From Pseudomonas sp. R28(2017) (GTDB lineage Bacteria; Pseudomonadota; Gammaproteobacteria; Pseudomonadales; Pseudomonadaceae): a stretch of 64,000 nucleotides of DNA. The stretch is from the NCBI RefSeq assembly GCF_002112505.1, contig NZ_NEHW01000015.1:59952-123951 (forward strand), written 5' to 3'. Under the pieces are notes generated by a model that ran no database searches, was not told the DNA's origin, and saw nothing but the letters and a program-made list of their open reading frames with translations. Each line of letters starts with the position of its first letter. The stretch's first letter is position 1. A program made the position numbers and the translations under genes. Shown here one piece after another: positions 38,586-47,749 of the stretch.

Positions 38586-38600
38586 TGGAATCAGGTTCCA
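38586..38600. promoter_or_regulatory. IclR-2 operator candidate, site D (before FAD dehydrogenase 3)
   Basis: TGGAATCAGGTTCCA is a near-perfect palindrome (one mismatched pair around a central A) lying 24 bp before the FAD dehydrogenase start. Confidence 0.6.
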
Positions 38601-38623
38601 ATAATAATGCAGGAGATACCGCA

Positions 38624-40336
38624 ATGCCCGCCGAACCCTTCCCAAGCGACTGCGACGTACTGGTCATCGGCTCTGGCGCAGCCGGGCTGGCAGCAGCAGT
38701 CACGACCGCCTGGCACGGGCAGAAGGTCATCCTGGTAGAGAAGGACCCGGTTCTTGGCGGTGCCACCGCCTGGTCCGGGGGCTGGGCCTGGGTGCCACGC
38801 AACCCTTTGGCCCGGCGTGCCGGCATCAGCGAGGATATCGAACAGCCGCGTACCTACCTGCGCAACGAACTGGGCGCCCATTACAACGCCGAGCGCGTTG
38901 ATGCCTTCCTCGAAGCCTGCCCGCACATGGTGGCTTTTTTCGAGCAACACACCACGCTGCAGTTCGCCGACGGCAACGGCATCCCCGACATGCACGGCGA
39001 CACACCCGGCGCCGCCCTCGGCGGCCATCAGGTGATTGCCGCGCCGTACGATGCGCGCCAGCTCGGCGCGCTGCTGCCGCGCCTGCGCAAGACCATGCGC
39101 GAGACCTCGTTCATGGGCATGCCGATCATGGCCGGTGCCGACCTGGCCGCCTTCCTCAACATGACCCGCTCGCCCCGCGCCTTGCTGCACGTGTGCAAAC
39201 GCTTCATCCGCCATCTCTACCACCTGGCCCGCCATGGCCGGGCGATGCACCTGGTCAACGGGGTGGCGCTGGTGGCGCGGCTGGCGAAGTCGGCTGACGA
39301 TTTGGGTGTGCGGATGATCGAGTCGACGGCGGCCAAGGGCTTGCTGATGGAAGACGGCAAGGTGCTGGGGGCGGTGGTCTCGACCGCCCAAGGCGAACGG
39401 ACGATCCGCGCCAGGGCCGTGGTGCTGGCCGCAGGCGGCTTCCCCAACGACCCGGCCCGGCGCCGGCAGCTGTTCCCCCGCGATGCCAGCGGCCACGACA
39501 ACCTCGCCCTGCCCCCGCCGTCGTGCTCCGGCGACGGCTTGCGCCTGGGCGAATCGGCCGGCGGCGTGGTGGCCACCGACCTGAAGTCGCCGGTGGCCTG
39601 GGCGCCCGTGTCGAAGGTGCCACACCGCGACGGCAGCGTCGGCCACTTCCCGCACATCATCGAACGCGGCAAGCCGGGCATCATCGGCGTGCTGGCCAAC
39701 GGCAAGCGCTTCGTCAACGAAGCGCACGGCTATTACGACTATGTATCGGCCATGGTCGCCGCCGTACCGCAGGGCCAAGACGTCTGCTCATGGCTGGTCT
39801 GCGACCACCGCTTCCTGCGCCGCTTCGGCCTCGGCCATGCGCGCCCGGCGCCCCTGCCGATCGGGCCACACCTGCGCAGCGGCTACCTGAAGCGCGGCAC
39901 CACCCTGGAACACCTGGCCCAGGCGTGCGGCATCGACCCCGTGGGGCTGAGCGCCACGGTCGCTGAATTCAACCTGCACGCACGCCAAGGCCAGGACCCT
40001 GCCTTCGGCCGCGGCTCGACAGCGTTCAACCGCAAACAGGGCGACCCGCTGCACAAGGGCCCCAACCCCTGCGTGGCGCCAATTGAGCAAGGCCCGTTCT
40101 ATGCCGTGAAGGTGCAGCCCGGCTGCTTCGGCACCTTCGCCGGCCTGCGCACCGACGGCCACGCCCGCGTGCTGAACGACGCCGGCCAGCCGATCAGCGG
40201 CCTGTATGCGGCCGGCACCGACATGGCCAGCGTGTTCGGCGGCTGGTACCCCTCCGGCGGCATCAACCTTGGGCCGGCACTGACCTTCGGCTATGTCGCC
40301 GGGCGGCATATCAGCGGCGTAACGGAGTACGAATAG
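38624..40336 (+). CDS. FAD-dependent dehydrogenase 3
   Basis: This is a 570-residue flavoprotein, paralogue of those at 28091 and 30345. FAD motifs are VLVIGSGAAGLAAAVTTAWH and VEKDPVLGGATAWSGGWAWV; the C-terminus carries LYAAGTDMASVFGGWYPSGG and LGPALTFGYVAGRH. The start follows an AGGAG ribosome site. Two Met-containing extension codons upstream contain no motif. It is under control of the second IclR by position, and the substrate is unknown. Confidence 0.88.
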   Translation: MPAEPFPSDCDVLVIGSGAAGLAAAVTTAWHGQKVILVEKDPVLGGATAWSGGWAWVPRNPLARRAGISEDIEQPRTYLRNELGAHYNAERVDAFLEACPHMVAFFEQHTTLQFADGNGIPDMHGDTPGAALGGHQVIAAPYDARQLGALLPRLRKTMRETSFMGMPIMAGADLAAFLNMTRSPRALLHVCKRFIRHLYHLARHGRAMHLVNGVALVARLAKSADDLGVRMIESTAAKGLLMEDGKVLGAVVSTAQGERTIRARAVVLAAGGFPNDPARRRQLFPRDASGHDNLALPPPSCSGDGLRLGESAGGVVATDLKSPVAWAPVSKVPHRDGSVGHFPHIIERGKPGIIGVLANGKRFVNEAHGYYDYVSAMVAAVPQGQDVCSWLVCDHRFLRRFGLGHARPAPLPIGPHLRSGYLKRGTTLEHLAQACGIDPVGLSATVAEFNLHARQGQDPAFGRGSTAFNRKQGDPLHKGPNPCVAPIEQGPFYAVKVQPGCFGTFAGLRTDGHARVLNDAGQPISGLYAAGTDMASVFGGWYPSGGINLGPALTFGYVAGRHISGVTEYE

Positions 40337-40423
40337 CGCCGGCCGGTGGCGAACCATGGACATTGGCAGGGTTTGCCACTCACACTGACGCCCACCGACC
40401 TTACCCGAGGAGGACGACTGCCC

Positions 40424-40810
40424 TTGAACAAGAACACCGAGCCCTCACGGGGCTGGCTGGCCAGCAAGCTGCTCGCCGACGGCCAGGAACCGGACCCGCG
40501 CTTCACCCTGGCCAACGAACGCACCTTCCTGGCCTGGATCAGGACCGCGCTGGCGCTGCTGGCCAGCGGCATCGCCGTGGACATGTTCACCGCCGAGATC
40601 TTCAGCCCCGGCACCCGCCGCCTGCTGGCGGTGGCGCTGATCAGCCTGGCCCTGCTGCTGAGCCTGCCGGCCTTCGTGCGCTGGCTGAACGTGGAGCGGG
40701 CGATGCGCCAGAAGCGCCCGTTGCCGTTCCCGCTGATCGCCCCGGCGCTGTCGATCGGCGTGTCGCTGGTGATGGCGTTTTTTGCCTACGCGGTGTTCTT
40801 CCATGCCTGA
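40424..40810 (+). CDS. DUF202 (YidH-like) membrane protein 1
   Basis: This is a 128-residue inner-membrane protein of the DUF202 family with three TM helices. The family signature LANERTFLAWIRTALALLAS is at about residues 27-46. I place the start at a TTG (40424) since GAGGAGG lies 10 bases upstream and no ATG exists in this frame; an earlier GTG at 40346 lacks a ribosome site. The gene overlaps the next DUF202 gene by 8 bp. Function is unknown; DUF202 pairs recur in proteobacteria. Confidence 0.8.
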   Translation: MNKNTEPSRGWLASKLLADGQEPDPRFTLANERTFLAWIRTALALLASGIAVDMFTAEIFSPGTRRLLAVALISLALLLSLPAFVRWLNVERAMRQKRPLPFPLIAPALSIGVSLVMAFFAYAVFFHA

Positions 40811-41132
40811 CCCGCAGCTCGCCCATGCCGATGACGGCTTGCAGCCGGAGCGTACACTGCTGGCCTGGCGCCGGACCATTCTGGCGATGGTGGTGTGCAG
40901 TTGCTTCTTCCTGCGCTGGGTGCCACACCACCGCTGGCTGGCCGTAGCGCCGGCAGTGCTGTGCCTGTTGGCTGCCGGCGCTGCCTGGCTGCGGTTGCGC
41001 CGCAGCTACCAGCGCCATGTAGTCGGCTTGCAGGCTGAGACCATTGCCTCTGGCGTCACGGTGAATCTGCTGCTGGCGGTGTGCGTAACTGCGCTGTGTG
41101 CGGTGGAACTGGCCGCGATCCTGGCCTGGTAG
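40803..41132 (+). CDS. DUF202-family membrane protein 2
   Basis: This 109-residue membrane protein has the family motif LQPERTLLAWRRTILAMVV near residue 15, two further TM helices and a C-terminal one. It begins inside the end of the first DUF202 gene (8-bp overlap), so the two are translated together and may form a heteromer. The next gene is convergent. Confidence 0.82.
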   Translation: MPDPQLAHADDGLQPERTLLAWRRTILAMVVCSCFFLRWVPHHRWLAVAPAVLCLLAAGAAWLRLRRSYQRHVVGLQAETIASGVTVNLLLAVCVTALCAVELAAILAW

Positions 41133-41143
41133 CCAGGCCTAGC

Positions 41144-43987
41144 CTAGAACTGCCCCAGCCAGTACGTCACGTCCACCTCGTCGATCTGGTCGTCGCGCAG
41201 AAAGCGCTCGGCGTATTCCCTGTACACCCCGCTGCTGAGAAACAGCCACAGCAGCTGCCCGTCGATGTGGTTGTCACGGGCCATGAACACCAGGATCTTC
41301 ACCGACTCGGACAAGCGCTTCGCCGGCTTGTACGGCCGGTCGGCGGCTGTCAGCGCCTCGAAGATATCGGCAATCGCCATCACCCGCTCGGCAACGCTCA
41401 GCTGGTCCTTGCCCAGCCGGCGTGGGTAGCCACCGCCGTCCATCTTCTCGTGGTGGTTGCCGGCGATGTCCGGCACACGCCGCAGCTGGCGCGGGAACGG
41501 CAGTGCAGTCAGCATGATGATGGTCTGCACGATATGCTCGTTGATCTTGAAGCGCTCTTCATCGTTGAGCGTGCCCCGGCGGATAGCCAGGTTGTACAGC
41601 TCGCCATGGTTGCTGGCATTGGCCGGCAGGCGCATGTCGAAGCCCCAGACGTTGCGCGGGTCGCCCTTGACCACCGGCGGCTTGCGCGGCCCCCAGGGCA
41701 GCAAGTGTTCGGGGCGGTCGGCCAGCAGCGGCTCATCGACCGGCAAGGCTGCAGGCGCGGCACCGGCAAAGCGCTGCTCCTCATCGCGGGAAATGCCCAG
41801 GCGGTTATCGAAATGCCGCTGCCAACGGCGCTGGCCGATGCGCTGCAGGCGCTCGACATCCTCATCCTGCATGAACTCGCCACCGATATTGGCCGTGGCG
41901 ACGAACGCGAACTCTTCTTGCAGCTCGGCGCGGCACTGCTCCAGCGTGCGCTGCAGTACCGGCCCGGCCTCGCCAGCAGCCAGGCCCTGCCAGTAGGCAA
42001 GCTCGGCATCGCGCCAGAGCACCTCGAAGCGCATGCGGATTTCGTGGATGCGGTTGTACAGGGTCTCCAGCTTGGTCGCCTTGTCCACTACATATTCCGG
42101 GCTGGTGACCTTGCCGCAATCGTGCAGCCAGGCGGCAATGCGGAACTCGTAGCGCTCGGCCTCGGTCATGCTGAAATCGGCAAAGGGGCCGCTGTCGGCC
42201 TGCATGGCCTTGTCCAGCAGCATCTGCGCCAACTGCGGCACGCGCTCGCAGTGGCCACCGGTGTAGGGGCTCTTGGCATCGATGGCGTCGGCCAGCAACT
42301 TGATCATCGCGTCCAGCAGGCGTTGCTGGGCTTCGACCAGCTGGCGCGTCTCGATGGCCACGGCGGCGGCGCCGGACAGCTCCTCGACGAAGCGACGGAA
42401 CGGCTCGCCCACTTCAGCAGGCTCACCCTGCAACTCCAGAACAAGGATGCCGAGCCGTTCATGGCTGCGGTCATTGAGGACCACCGCAAGGCTGCGCCCT
42501 CCCAGCGCCATGGCCTGAGTGACCGCCGTCGCCAGGTCGTGGTGCTCGCCGTCGGCGACCTCTATGACCTCGGGGTAGCCCGCACCCCGGCAGGACGCGG
42601 CCAGGCGAAGATGGCCATGGCGGTCATCGAACAGGTACACCGCCCCGGCGCCGACCCCGGCAGCCTCCACCAGATGCGTCAGCACGCCATCGAGCATGCG
42701 CTCCAGCTGCGTCTCGCGGCTGAGTGTCAGGGTGATCGCCTGGAAACTGCGGATGGTGCCGGACATGCGCCGGAGCACCCGGCTCAGCGCTCGCACTTCG
42801 GAAACCCGCGAGTCCACCCCCACTTCGCGGCTGAAATCGAAATCGGCCAGGCCGCGCACCTGCTCGGCCAGCTGGTGCAGTGGGCGGCCGATGCGCTGGC
42901 CGAGCAAGCCGCCCAGCAGCAGGAGCACGGCCATCAGCGCAGCGGTCCACAGCAGTTGCTCGAACAGCACCTTGCGCGCCCCCGCCAGCAACTCATGCGC
43001 CGGCACCGCGATCAACACTTGAAGGTCCTGCCCGGCCAGGTTGGTCAGCGGCACGCGCATGCCGTACCAGCTTGCGCCGTCGACCTGATAGACCTGTGGC
43101 CGCGTACCTTGTGGCAGCCGGCTGTACACCTGTTGCAGGCTGGGGATACCCAGCTCGCCGATTCGCGACAGGCGCACGGCGTCGCCCTCGTGCACGATGA
43201 CCCGCTGCAGGTCCGGGTACGCGACCACATCGCCCTGGTCGTCGACCACGGCGATCTCGGTACCGGGCGTCATGCGCAGGTCACGGGTTTCGCTGGCCAG
43301 GTCGTTGACCGAAACGTCCATGCCGAGCACCGCCGCGCCGTCAACGCTGCGCTGGGCCATGGTCATGCCGATTTCGCGGGTGGTGAAGAAGACGTAGGGG
43401 TGGGTCAGCACGGTGCCGGACTGTGCCGATGCATCGACGAACCAGGGGCGCGAACGCGGGTCGTAGTGATAGTCCGGCATTGCCTGGGCCTTGAGCAAGG
43501 TCAGCGCCGGGTCATAGAAGCGCCACTCACCCACCATCGCTCCGCCCTCGCCAAGGCTGACACTCTGCACCAGAAAGCGGGTGCCGGGCGGCGCGGCAAA
43601 GCGCTCCAGCAACTGCGGGTCGCGCAAGCGGCGCACCAGCAGGAATTCGCCATCGGGGTAGCCGGCATAGGCGGCGCTGAGCATCTTGTTGGCATTCAGG
43701 CTTTCGACCAGCTGCGGCAGGCGCTCCAGGCGCTGCGACACGTTGCCGGTAGAAGGGTTGAAGGCCAACAGGCGAATGCTGCTCTGGGCCGGATCGACCA
43801 GGCGCCGGGCGCGTTCGTCGATGGTCTTGCCGACCTGCTGCGCGGCATCGCCGGCCGCGGCCACCAGGGCCTGGCTGATGCCGCGGTAGCCCTGCCAGGC
43901 CAGGCCGGCGCCGAGCAGCAGCATGCCGAGCATGATGGCCAGGGCCACCAGCCATTGCAGGGAGATTGCGCGTGCGGGTTTGCTCAT
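41144..43987 (-). CDS. dCACHE-HAMP-GAF HD-GYP sensor (c-di-GMP phosphodiesterase)
   Basis: This is a 947-residue membrane sensor. A signal anchor helix (LVALAIMLGMLLLGAGLAWQ) is followed by a periplasmic ligand-binding domain of the CACHE type to about residue 350, a second TM (LWTAALMAVLLLLGGLLG), HAMP (IGRPLHQLAEQVRGL), and a GAF-like region. The HD-GYP domain has HDCGKV near 622 and HHEKMDGGGYP near 843, both intact, so c-di-GMP hydrolysis is expected. The stretch between these two motifs is unusually long (about 215 residues). The start at 43987 has a GGAGCGGG ribosome site. Confidence 0.92.
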   Translation of the reverse strand: MSKPARAISLQWLVALAIMLGMLLLGAGLAWQGYRGISQALVAAAGDAAQQVGKTIDERARRLVDPAQSSIRLLAFNPSTGNVSQRLERLPQLVESLNANKMLSAAYAGYPDGEFLLVRRLRDPQLLERFAAPPGTRFLVQSVSLGEGGAMVGEWRFYDPALTLLKAQAMPDYHYDPRSRPWFVDASAQSGTVLTHPYVFFTTREIGMTMAQRSVDGAAVLGMDVSVNDLASETRDLRMTPGTEIAVVDDQGDVVAYPDLQRVIVHEGDAVRLSRIGELGIPSLQQVYSRLPQGTRPQVYQVDGASWYGMRVPLTNLAGQDLQVLIAVPAHELLAGARKVLFEQLLWTAALMAVLLLLGGLLGQRIGRPLHQLAEQVRGLADFDFSREVGVDSRVSEVRALSRVLRRMSGTIRSFQAITLTLSRETQLERMLDGVLTHLVEAAGVGAGAVYLFDDRHGHLRLAASCRGAGYPEVIEVADGEHHDLATAVTQAMALGGRSLAVVLNDRSHERLGILVLELQGEPAEVGEPFRRFVEELSGAAAVAIETRQLVEAQQRLLDAMIKLLADAIDAKSPYTGGHCERVPQLAQMLLDKAMQADSGPFADFSMTEAERYEFRIAAWLHDCGKVTSPEYVVDKATKLETLYNRIHEIRMRFEVLWRDAELAYWQGLAAGEAGPVLQRTLEQCRAELQEEFAFVATANIGGEFMQDEDVERLQRIGQRRWQRHFDNRLGISRDEEQRFAGAAPAALPVDEPLLADRPEHLLPWGPRKPPVVKGDPRNVWGFDMRLPANASNHGELYNLAIRRGTLNDEERFKINEHIVQTIIMLTALPFPRQLRRVPDIAGNHHEKMDGGGYPRRLGKDQLSVAERVMAIADIFEALTAADRPYKPAKRLSESVKILVFMARDNHIDGQLLWLFLSSGVYREYAERFLRDDQIDEVDVTYWLGQF

Positions 43988-44557
43988 GGCTGCCCGCTCC
44001 ATGAACGCCCGATGCCCACCCTGTTCGCCCACAGGCGACCTGCCGATTCGGCAGCACGACCCAGCAACATGCAAACCATCCACGGCATTCCTTATGTGGC
44101 GACTTCAACAGTGTAATCAGTCGAGACGAACATGCCGGGCGGAGGGAGCACGCTGGCAGCTCAGCTGTCCGGATAGTGGCACGGCGACATTATTGAATTC
44201 AATAATCGGGCATGCCGGCTTGGCCTCTTGGTAGGAGCGACCTTGTGTCGCGCTGCGGCTGCGCGTCGTCCCGAGCAATCGTAGATGAAGGAGAAAATCC
44301 TGAAGCCAAACCAAACAAACAGATTGATTTCAATCCATCTCTCAGTCGAACTCTGAGACTTTAAACCTGCCCTCTCAATTAATAGAAAATTTACTATTCG
44401 GGTAACTTTTCCTACAACATTTTAGGAAGTCGAAATTTCCAAAACGAAGTGATTCCTCGCTAGCCTTCCTTTGCCAGCTTAATTTCAACGGCTGACTTCG
44501 AATACTAAATCAGAATCGCAGTTCTAAGCGCCGCCAGCTGTTAGACGAGGACTTCCC
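43988..44557. other. Gene-free region before T6SS effector, with AT-rich palindrome
   Basis: This gap of about 570 bp separates the HD-GYP gene and the effector gene. It holds the perfect palindrome at 44189-44206, a fragment of a P. putida-type repeat (GGTAGGAGCGACCTTGTGTC at 44230) and an AT-rich stretch from about 44320 to 44500. No gene is supported. Confidence 0.6.
44189..44206. promoter_or_regulatory. Perfect 18-bp palindrome ATTATTGAATTCAATAAT
   Basis: A perfect inverted repeat 350 bp before the T6SS effector start. It may be a regulator site. Confidence 0.4.
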
Positions 44558-47500
44558 ATGGGTTTCTCTCAAGACATTGCCAACCTGATCACCGAAACAG
44601 ACTTCCTGCTTACTCCCTGCAAAGCCTGCCAGCGCCAGGGCCTGCCGATCCTCCCCCTGCGCCGCGCCGTGGTCCCCGATACCCGCCCCGGCAGCGACCC
44701 CGCCACGCAAACCCGGATGGGTCTGCGCACCTTGCGCAGCGGCTACCTCTATGTGCTGCTCGACCAGCGTATCTGGCATGCCTACGAAGTCACCGCGCAA
44801 GGCCACCTGCGCCGCTTCAATCCCTACGAGCCGAACCTGGGACCACCCCCGTCGCTGCCCGAGCGCTGCGTGCATGACGACCACGACATCCCGTCGTCCT
44901 TCCTCAATGTCGACACCGACACCTACGGTTCGGCCTGGCTGGCTTTCTCCAGCGATCCCTGGCCGGTCAGCGTGCTGCAAGCCTACGAGAGCGGCCGAGC
45001 GCCTGCGCAGCGCTTCGAAGGCCTGGACCTGATCCAGGCGCGCAAGCACCCTGAGCTACTGGGCCTGGCCATGACCCCGGAGAACCTCCAGGTCGATCGC
45101 CAGGTATTCGAGTATGCCCAGCAACTGAACGGCCCGTTCGACAGTGCCCATGGCTTCCACAGCCGTTTCCTGCGCAAGACTGCCCTGCGCGGTTACTTGG
45201 TCAACGCCATGGCCCGCCACCAGCTGGAAAACGGCGTGCTGGCGGTGGTGCTCGACGACACTGTCGGGCTGATTCAGGAGTACAACCACCAGCGCCTGAA
45301 CTGGGTGATCAAGCGCCAGGCCTGGCGTGAGGACCCGCTGCGCGCCTATCAGCTGCAGACGTCGCAGATCTTGCAAATCATCCGCGCTACCCAGCGTGAG
45401 TGGGCGGCGCAGAAAGTACCCATGACGTCCGAGCCACAGACTGGCGACGGGCCGCCGCTGTTCACCGCTCCCGAGGTAGAACGCCAGCGCATAGTCGAAA
45501 TGCACCAGCGCGAGAGCGATGAAAAACTCGAAGAGCGCTACGACGAGCCACGGCGTGCGGCATTCCATGCCGAATACGACCAAGAGGAAGCTCGCTTTCA
45601 GGCCTTCATCGACCGGCATGCCAGCACCTACGCGAACCTTTGCGAAAACGCGGCCTTCGCCCTGATCGAACAGCACGACTACGATGGCCGGGACCGCGAA
45701 TCGGGCATTGCCTACAGCAAGACCATTGCTGCATGCCTGGCCGGTGGCATCACCGAAGCGCCGCCCACCAATTCTGAGCCAGCCCCGGGCACCAGTGAAA
45801 CGCTGTGGCTGAAGTGGCTGCAAGACCCGAACAGCCCACCCTACCGCGCTCTGTTACTGCGCGACGGCCCTCTAATGGCGGCACTGCTGCCAAGCTTCTC
45901 GCCAACCGAGCCAATCAACTGGAACGACAGCGAAAAGCTCTACAACGCCTTGAGCAAGTTCATCACCAGTGAAGACGCCGGCCTGAAGATGCGAGACTCG
46001 CTCAAGCAGGCCATCACCGAACTGCAGGGTGCGGTGAATGCCGCCAGCCTGCGCCTGCAGGCGCGGCTCGACCCTGGTATCCAGCACGCCGTGCGGCACC
46101 TGAACAGTGCCAGCCAGCGGATTTACAACGGTGTGCACCTAATCGAACTGCAGGTGCAGATGAAGCTAGGCGAGTACTACGCGCTGCAGAGCGCTCACCT
46201 GCGTGAACTGCAAAACAGCGCCAGCAAGAAACTGGCCGAAGCGCGGGCGCAGATGATGCCGGACCTCGAAGACGTGAAGGCCGGCATATTCAGGCAAGCA
46301 GAAAAAGTCAAACCGATCATCCAGACCGGCCTGCTGAGCTTGGCCGTGCTCGATCCAAAAGTGGCGCACCAGGTAATCCCGGTCAGCGTTTGGGTCGCAG
46401 GCACGGCGCATGACCTGCATGAGCGGTTGGCCAGGGAGGTGAAGCTGAACGTCAATCAGCTGAATGATGCGGCGAAGATGGCGCTGGTGGACGTCAAAGT
46501 CGCGGCGGGAACACTGGAGTTGGATGCGCGGAAGACGCTGAATGGGATGAAGATCAGCGCGGGCCAAGCATCGCAATTGGTCCGCGACAGCTTCAGCGGG
46601 CTACGAAGAACGGGAAGAGGCTGGGAGTTGCTACTTTCGCTGGGTGGGCTCTACTTGATGAACGATAGCCTCGAAAAGAACCTCAAAATAGTGGAGGAAG
46701 AAATCGGCCCGAAGTCCAATGAGGCCATGATGGCCCTATATGGATCGAGCCTAGGTCTTCTTGGTGGAGAAATAGAGCTTTTGGGCTTATTGATGCCACA
46801 CAGAGCGAAAATAGAAAACAGGTTCTCCATTGGTCGTACAGTTGCGAGAACCGGGGCAGCCATCAGCGCCATCACCGGACTCTTTGATTCAATTCAGGCA
46901 TTGCTCGCAATGAGGCGAAGCAGTACCTCTGGCGACGAAACCTCATACGAATGGTACAGGTACACTTTCATCGCCGGAATACTCAGCACCGTATTCTCAA
47001 CTGCTGCTGTATTCTACCCGATCATGTTTGGGCCTTTAGGAATCGCGATAGTACTTGGCTTTGTCACGTATACCCTGATGAAAACAGCCACTGAGAGCGA
47101 ATCAACACCTCTAGAGCGGTGGGCTAGGCGCTGTTATTTCGGCAACGCCAACGAATCCCCACGAATCCACTGGGACTCGCCAAATTATGCGGACATTGCA
47201 ATCTCCGAATTGAATGCATGCACACTGGGCCTGACAAATGGACTGACATTCGTAACCGTCAAAGCAGAGCATGCAACGAGTCCGAAAATAGGTGGCCTTG
47301 TCAACCTGGAAACCAATACAACACTAAAATTCAGAATCATGCTCCCTCAATTCACAGAAGGCACTTCCGGATACCTCTGGGCCTTAATAATCCATCGTTC
47401 AGGAGACGGTAACCCACCAGATCATACTGGAGGTGAAGTAATTGCAAGTGAACAATATTTTGTTCCATCCCTGACAACAAGAACCGCCAACCACACTTCC

Positions 47501-47749
47501 CTAGCACCCTCGAAACGCCCTAGAACCCCGGACTACAAAGCAGACACCATTAAAATAACAAACACCAATCAAAAGCTTCCGCAGCCCCAAGATAATTACA
47601 ACTTGAAAGTCATCACTGGAACCGTAGAGCTCACTCCTGTCATTGGAAGACACAACATTTTATCCGCCACCCTTGTATCGGCCTACTGGCCAGATCGAAA
47701 CATTCCGGACGCTGTCGCAGAAGTAAAAATACAGGAGGAAAAACAATGA
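44558..47749 (+). CDS. VasX/BTH_I2691-like type VI secretion effector (pore-forming toxin candidate)
   Basis: This 1063-residue protein matches the VasX N-terminal type effectors: CKACQRQGLPILPLRRAVVP at about residues 21-40, then GLRTLRSGYLYVLLDQRIWH at about 53-72. A coiled-coil/helical middle (about 270-680) follows. At about 690-845 there are several hydrophobic helices (LLLSLGGLYLM, SSLGLLGGEIELLGLLM, IAGILSTVFSTAAVFYPIMF, LGIAIVLGFVTYTLM), consistent with membrane insertion. The final 200 residues are beta-rich. The gene is GC-rich up to about 46,620 and then AT-rich, as in swapped toxin ends. Two linked two-TM genes follow with a 4-bp overlap. No vgrG, PAAR or adaptor gene is nearby. 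Confidence 0.8.
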   Translation: MGFSQDIANLITETDFLLTPCKACQRQGLPILPLRRAVVPDTRPGSDPATQTRMGLRTLRSGYLYVLLDQRIWHAYEVTAQGHLRRFNPYEPNLGPPPSLPERCVHDDHDIPSSFLNVDTDTYGSAWLAFSSDPWPVSVLQAYESGRAPAQRFEGLDLIQARKHPELLGLAMTPENLQVDRQVFEYAQQLNGPFDSAHGFHSRFLRKTALRGYLVNAMARHQLENGVLAVVLDDTVGLIQEYNHQRLNWVIKRQAWREDPLRAYQLQTSQILQIIRATQREWAAQKVPMTSEPQTGDGPPLFTAPEVERQRIVEMHQRESDEKLEERYDEPRRAAFHAEYDQEEARFQAFIDRHASTYANLCENAAFALIEQHDYDGRDRESGIAYSKTIAACLAGGITEAPPTNSEPAPGTSETLWLKWLQDPNSPPYRALLLRDGPLMAALLPSFSPTEPINWNDSEKLYNALSKFITSEDAGLKMRDSLKQAITELQGAVNAASLRLQARLDPGIQHAVRHLNSASQRIYNGVHLIELQVQMKLGEYYALQSAHLRELQNSASKKLAEARAQMMPDLEDVKAGIFRQAEKVKPIIQTGLLSLAVLDPKVAHQVIPVSVWVAGTAHDLHERLAREVKLNVNQLNDAAKMALVDVKVAAGTLELDARKTLNGMKISAGQASQLVRDSFSGLRRTGRGWELLLSLGGLYLMNDSLEKNLKIVEEEIGPKSNEAMMALYGSSLGLLGGEIELLGLLMPHRAKIENRFSIGRTVARTGAAISAITGLFDSIQALLAMRRSSTSGDETSYEWYRYTFIAGILSTVFSTAAVFYPIMFGPLGIAIVLGFVTYTLMKTATESESTPLERWARRCYFGNANESPRIHWDSPNYADIAISELNACTLGLTNGLTFVTVKAEHATSPKIGGLVNLETNTTLKFRIMLPQFTEGTSGYLWALIIHRSGDGNPPDHTGGEVIASEQYFVPSLTTRTANHTSLAPSKRPRTPDYKADTIKITNTNQKLPQPQDNYNLKVITGTVELTPVIGRHNILSATLVSAYWPDRNIPDAVAEVKIQEEKQ

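Noticed and set aside
41081..44116. 1011-codon plus-strand ORF opposite the HD-GYP gene
   Set aside because: Antisense shadow without motifs, whereas the minus strand has intact HD-GYP, HAMP and membrane segments.
44177..44192. TGGCAC-containing segment as a sigma-54 promoter for the effector
   Set aside because: The -12 GC element is missing at the required spacing.
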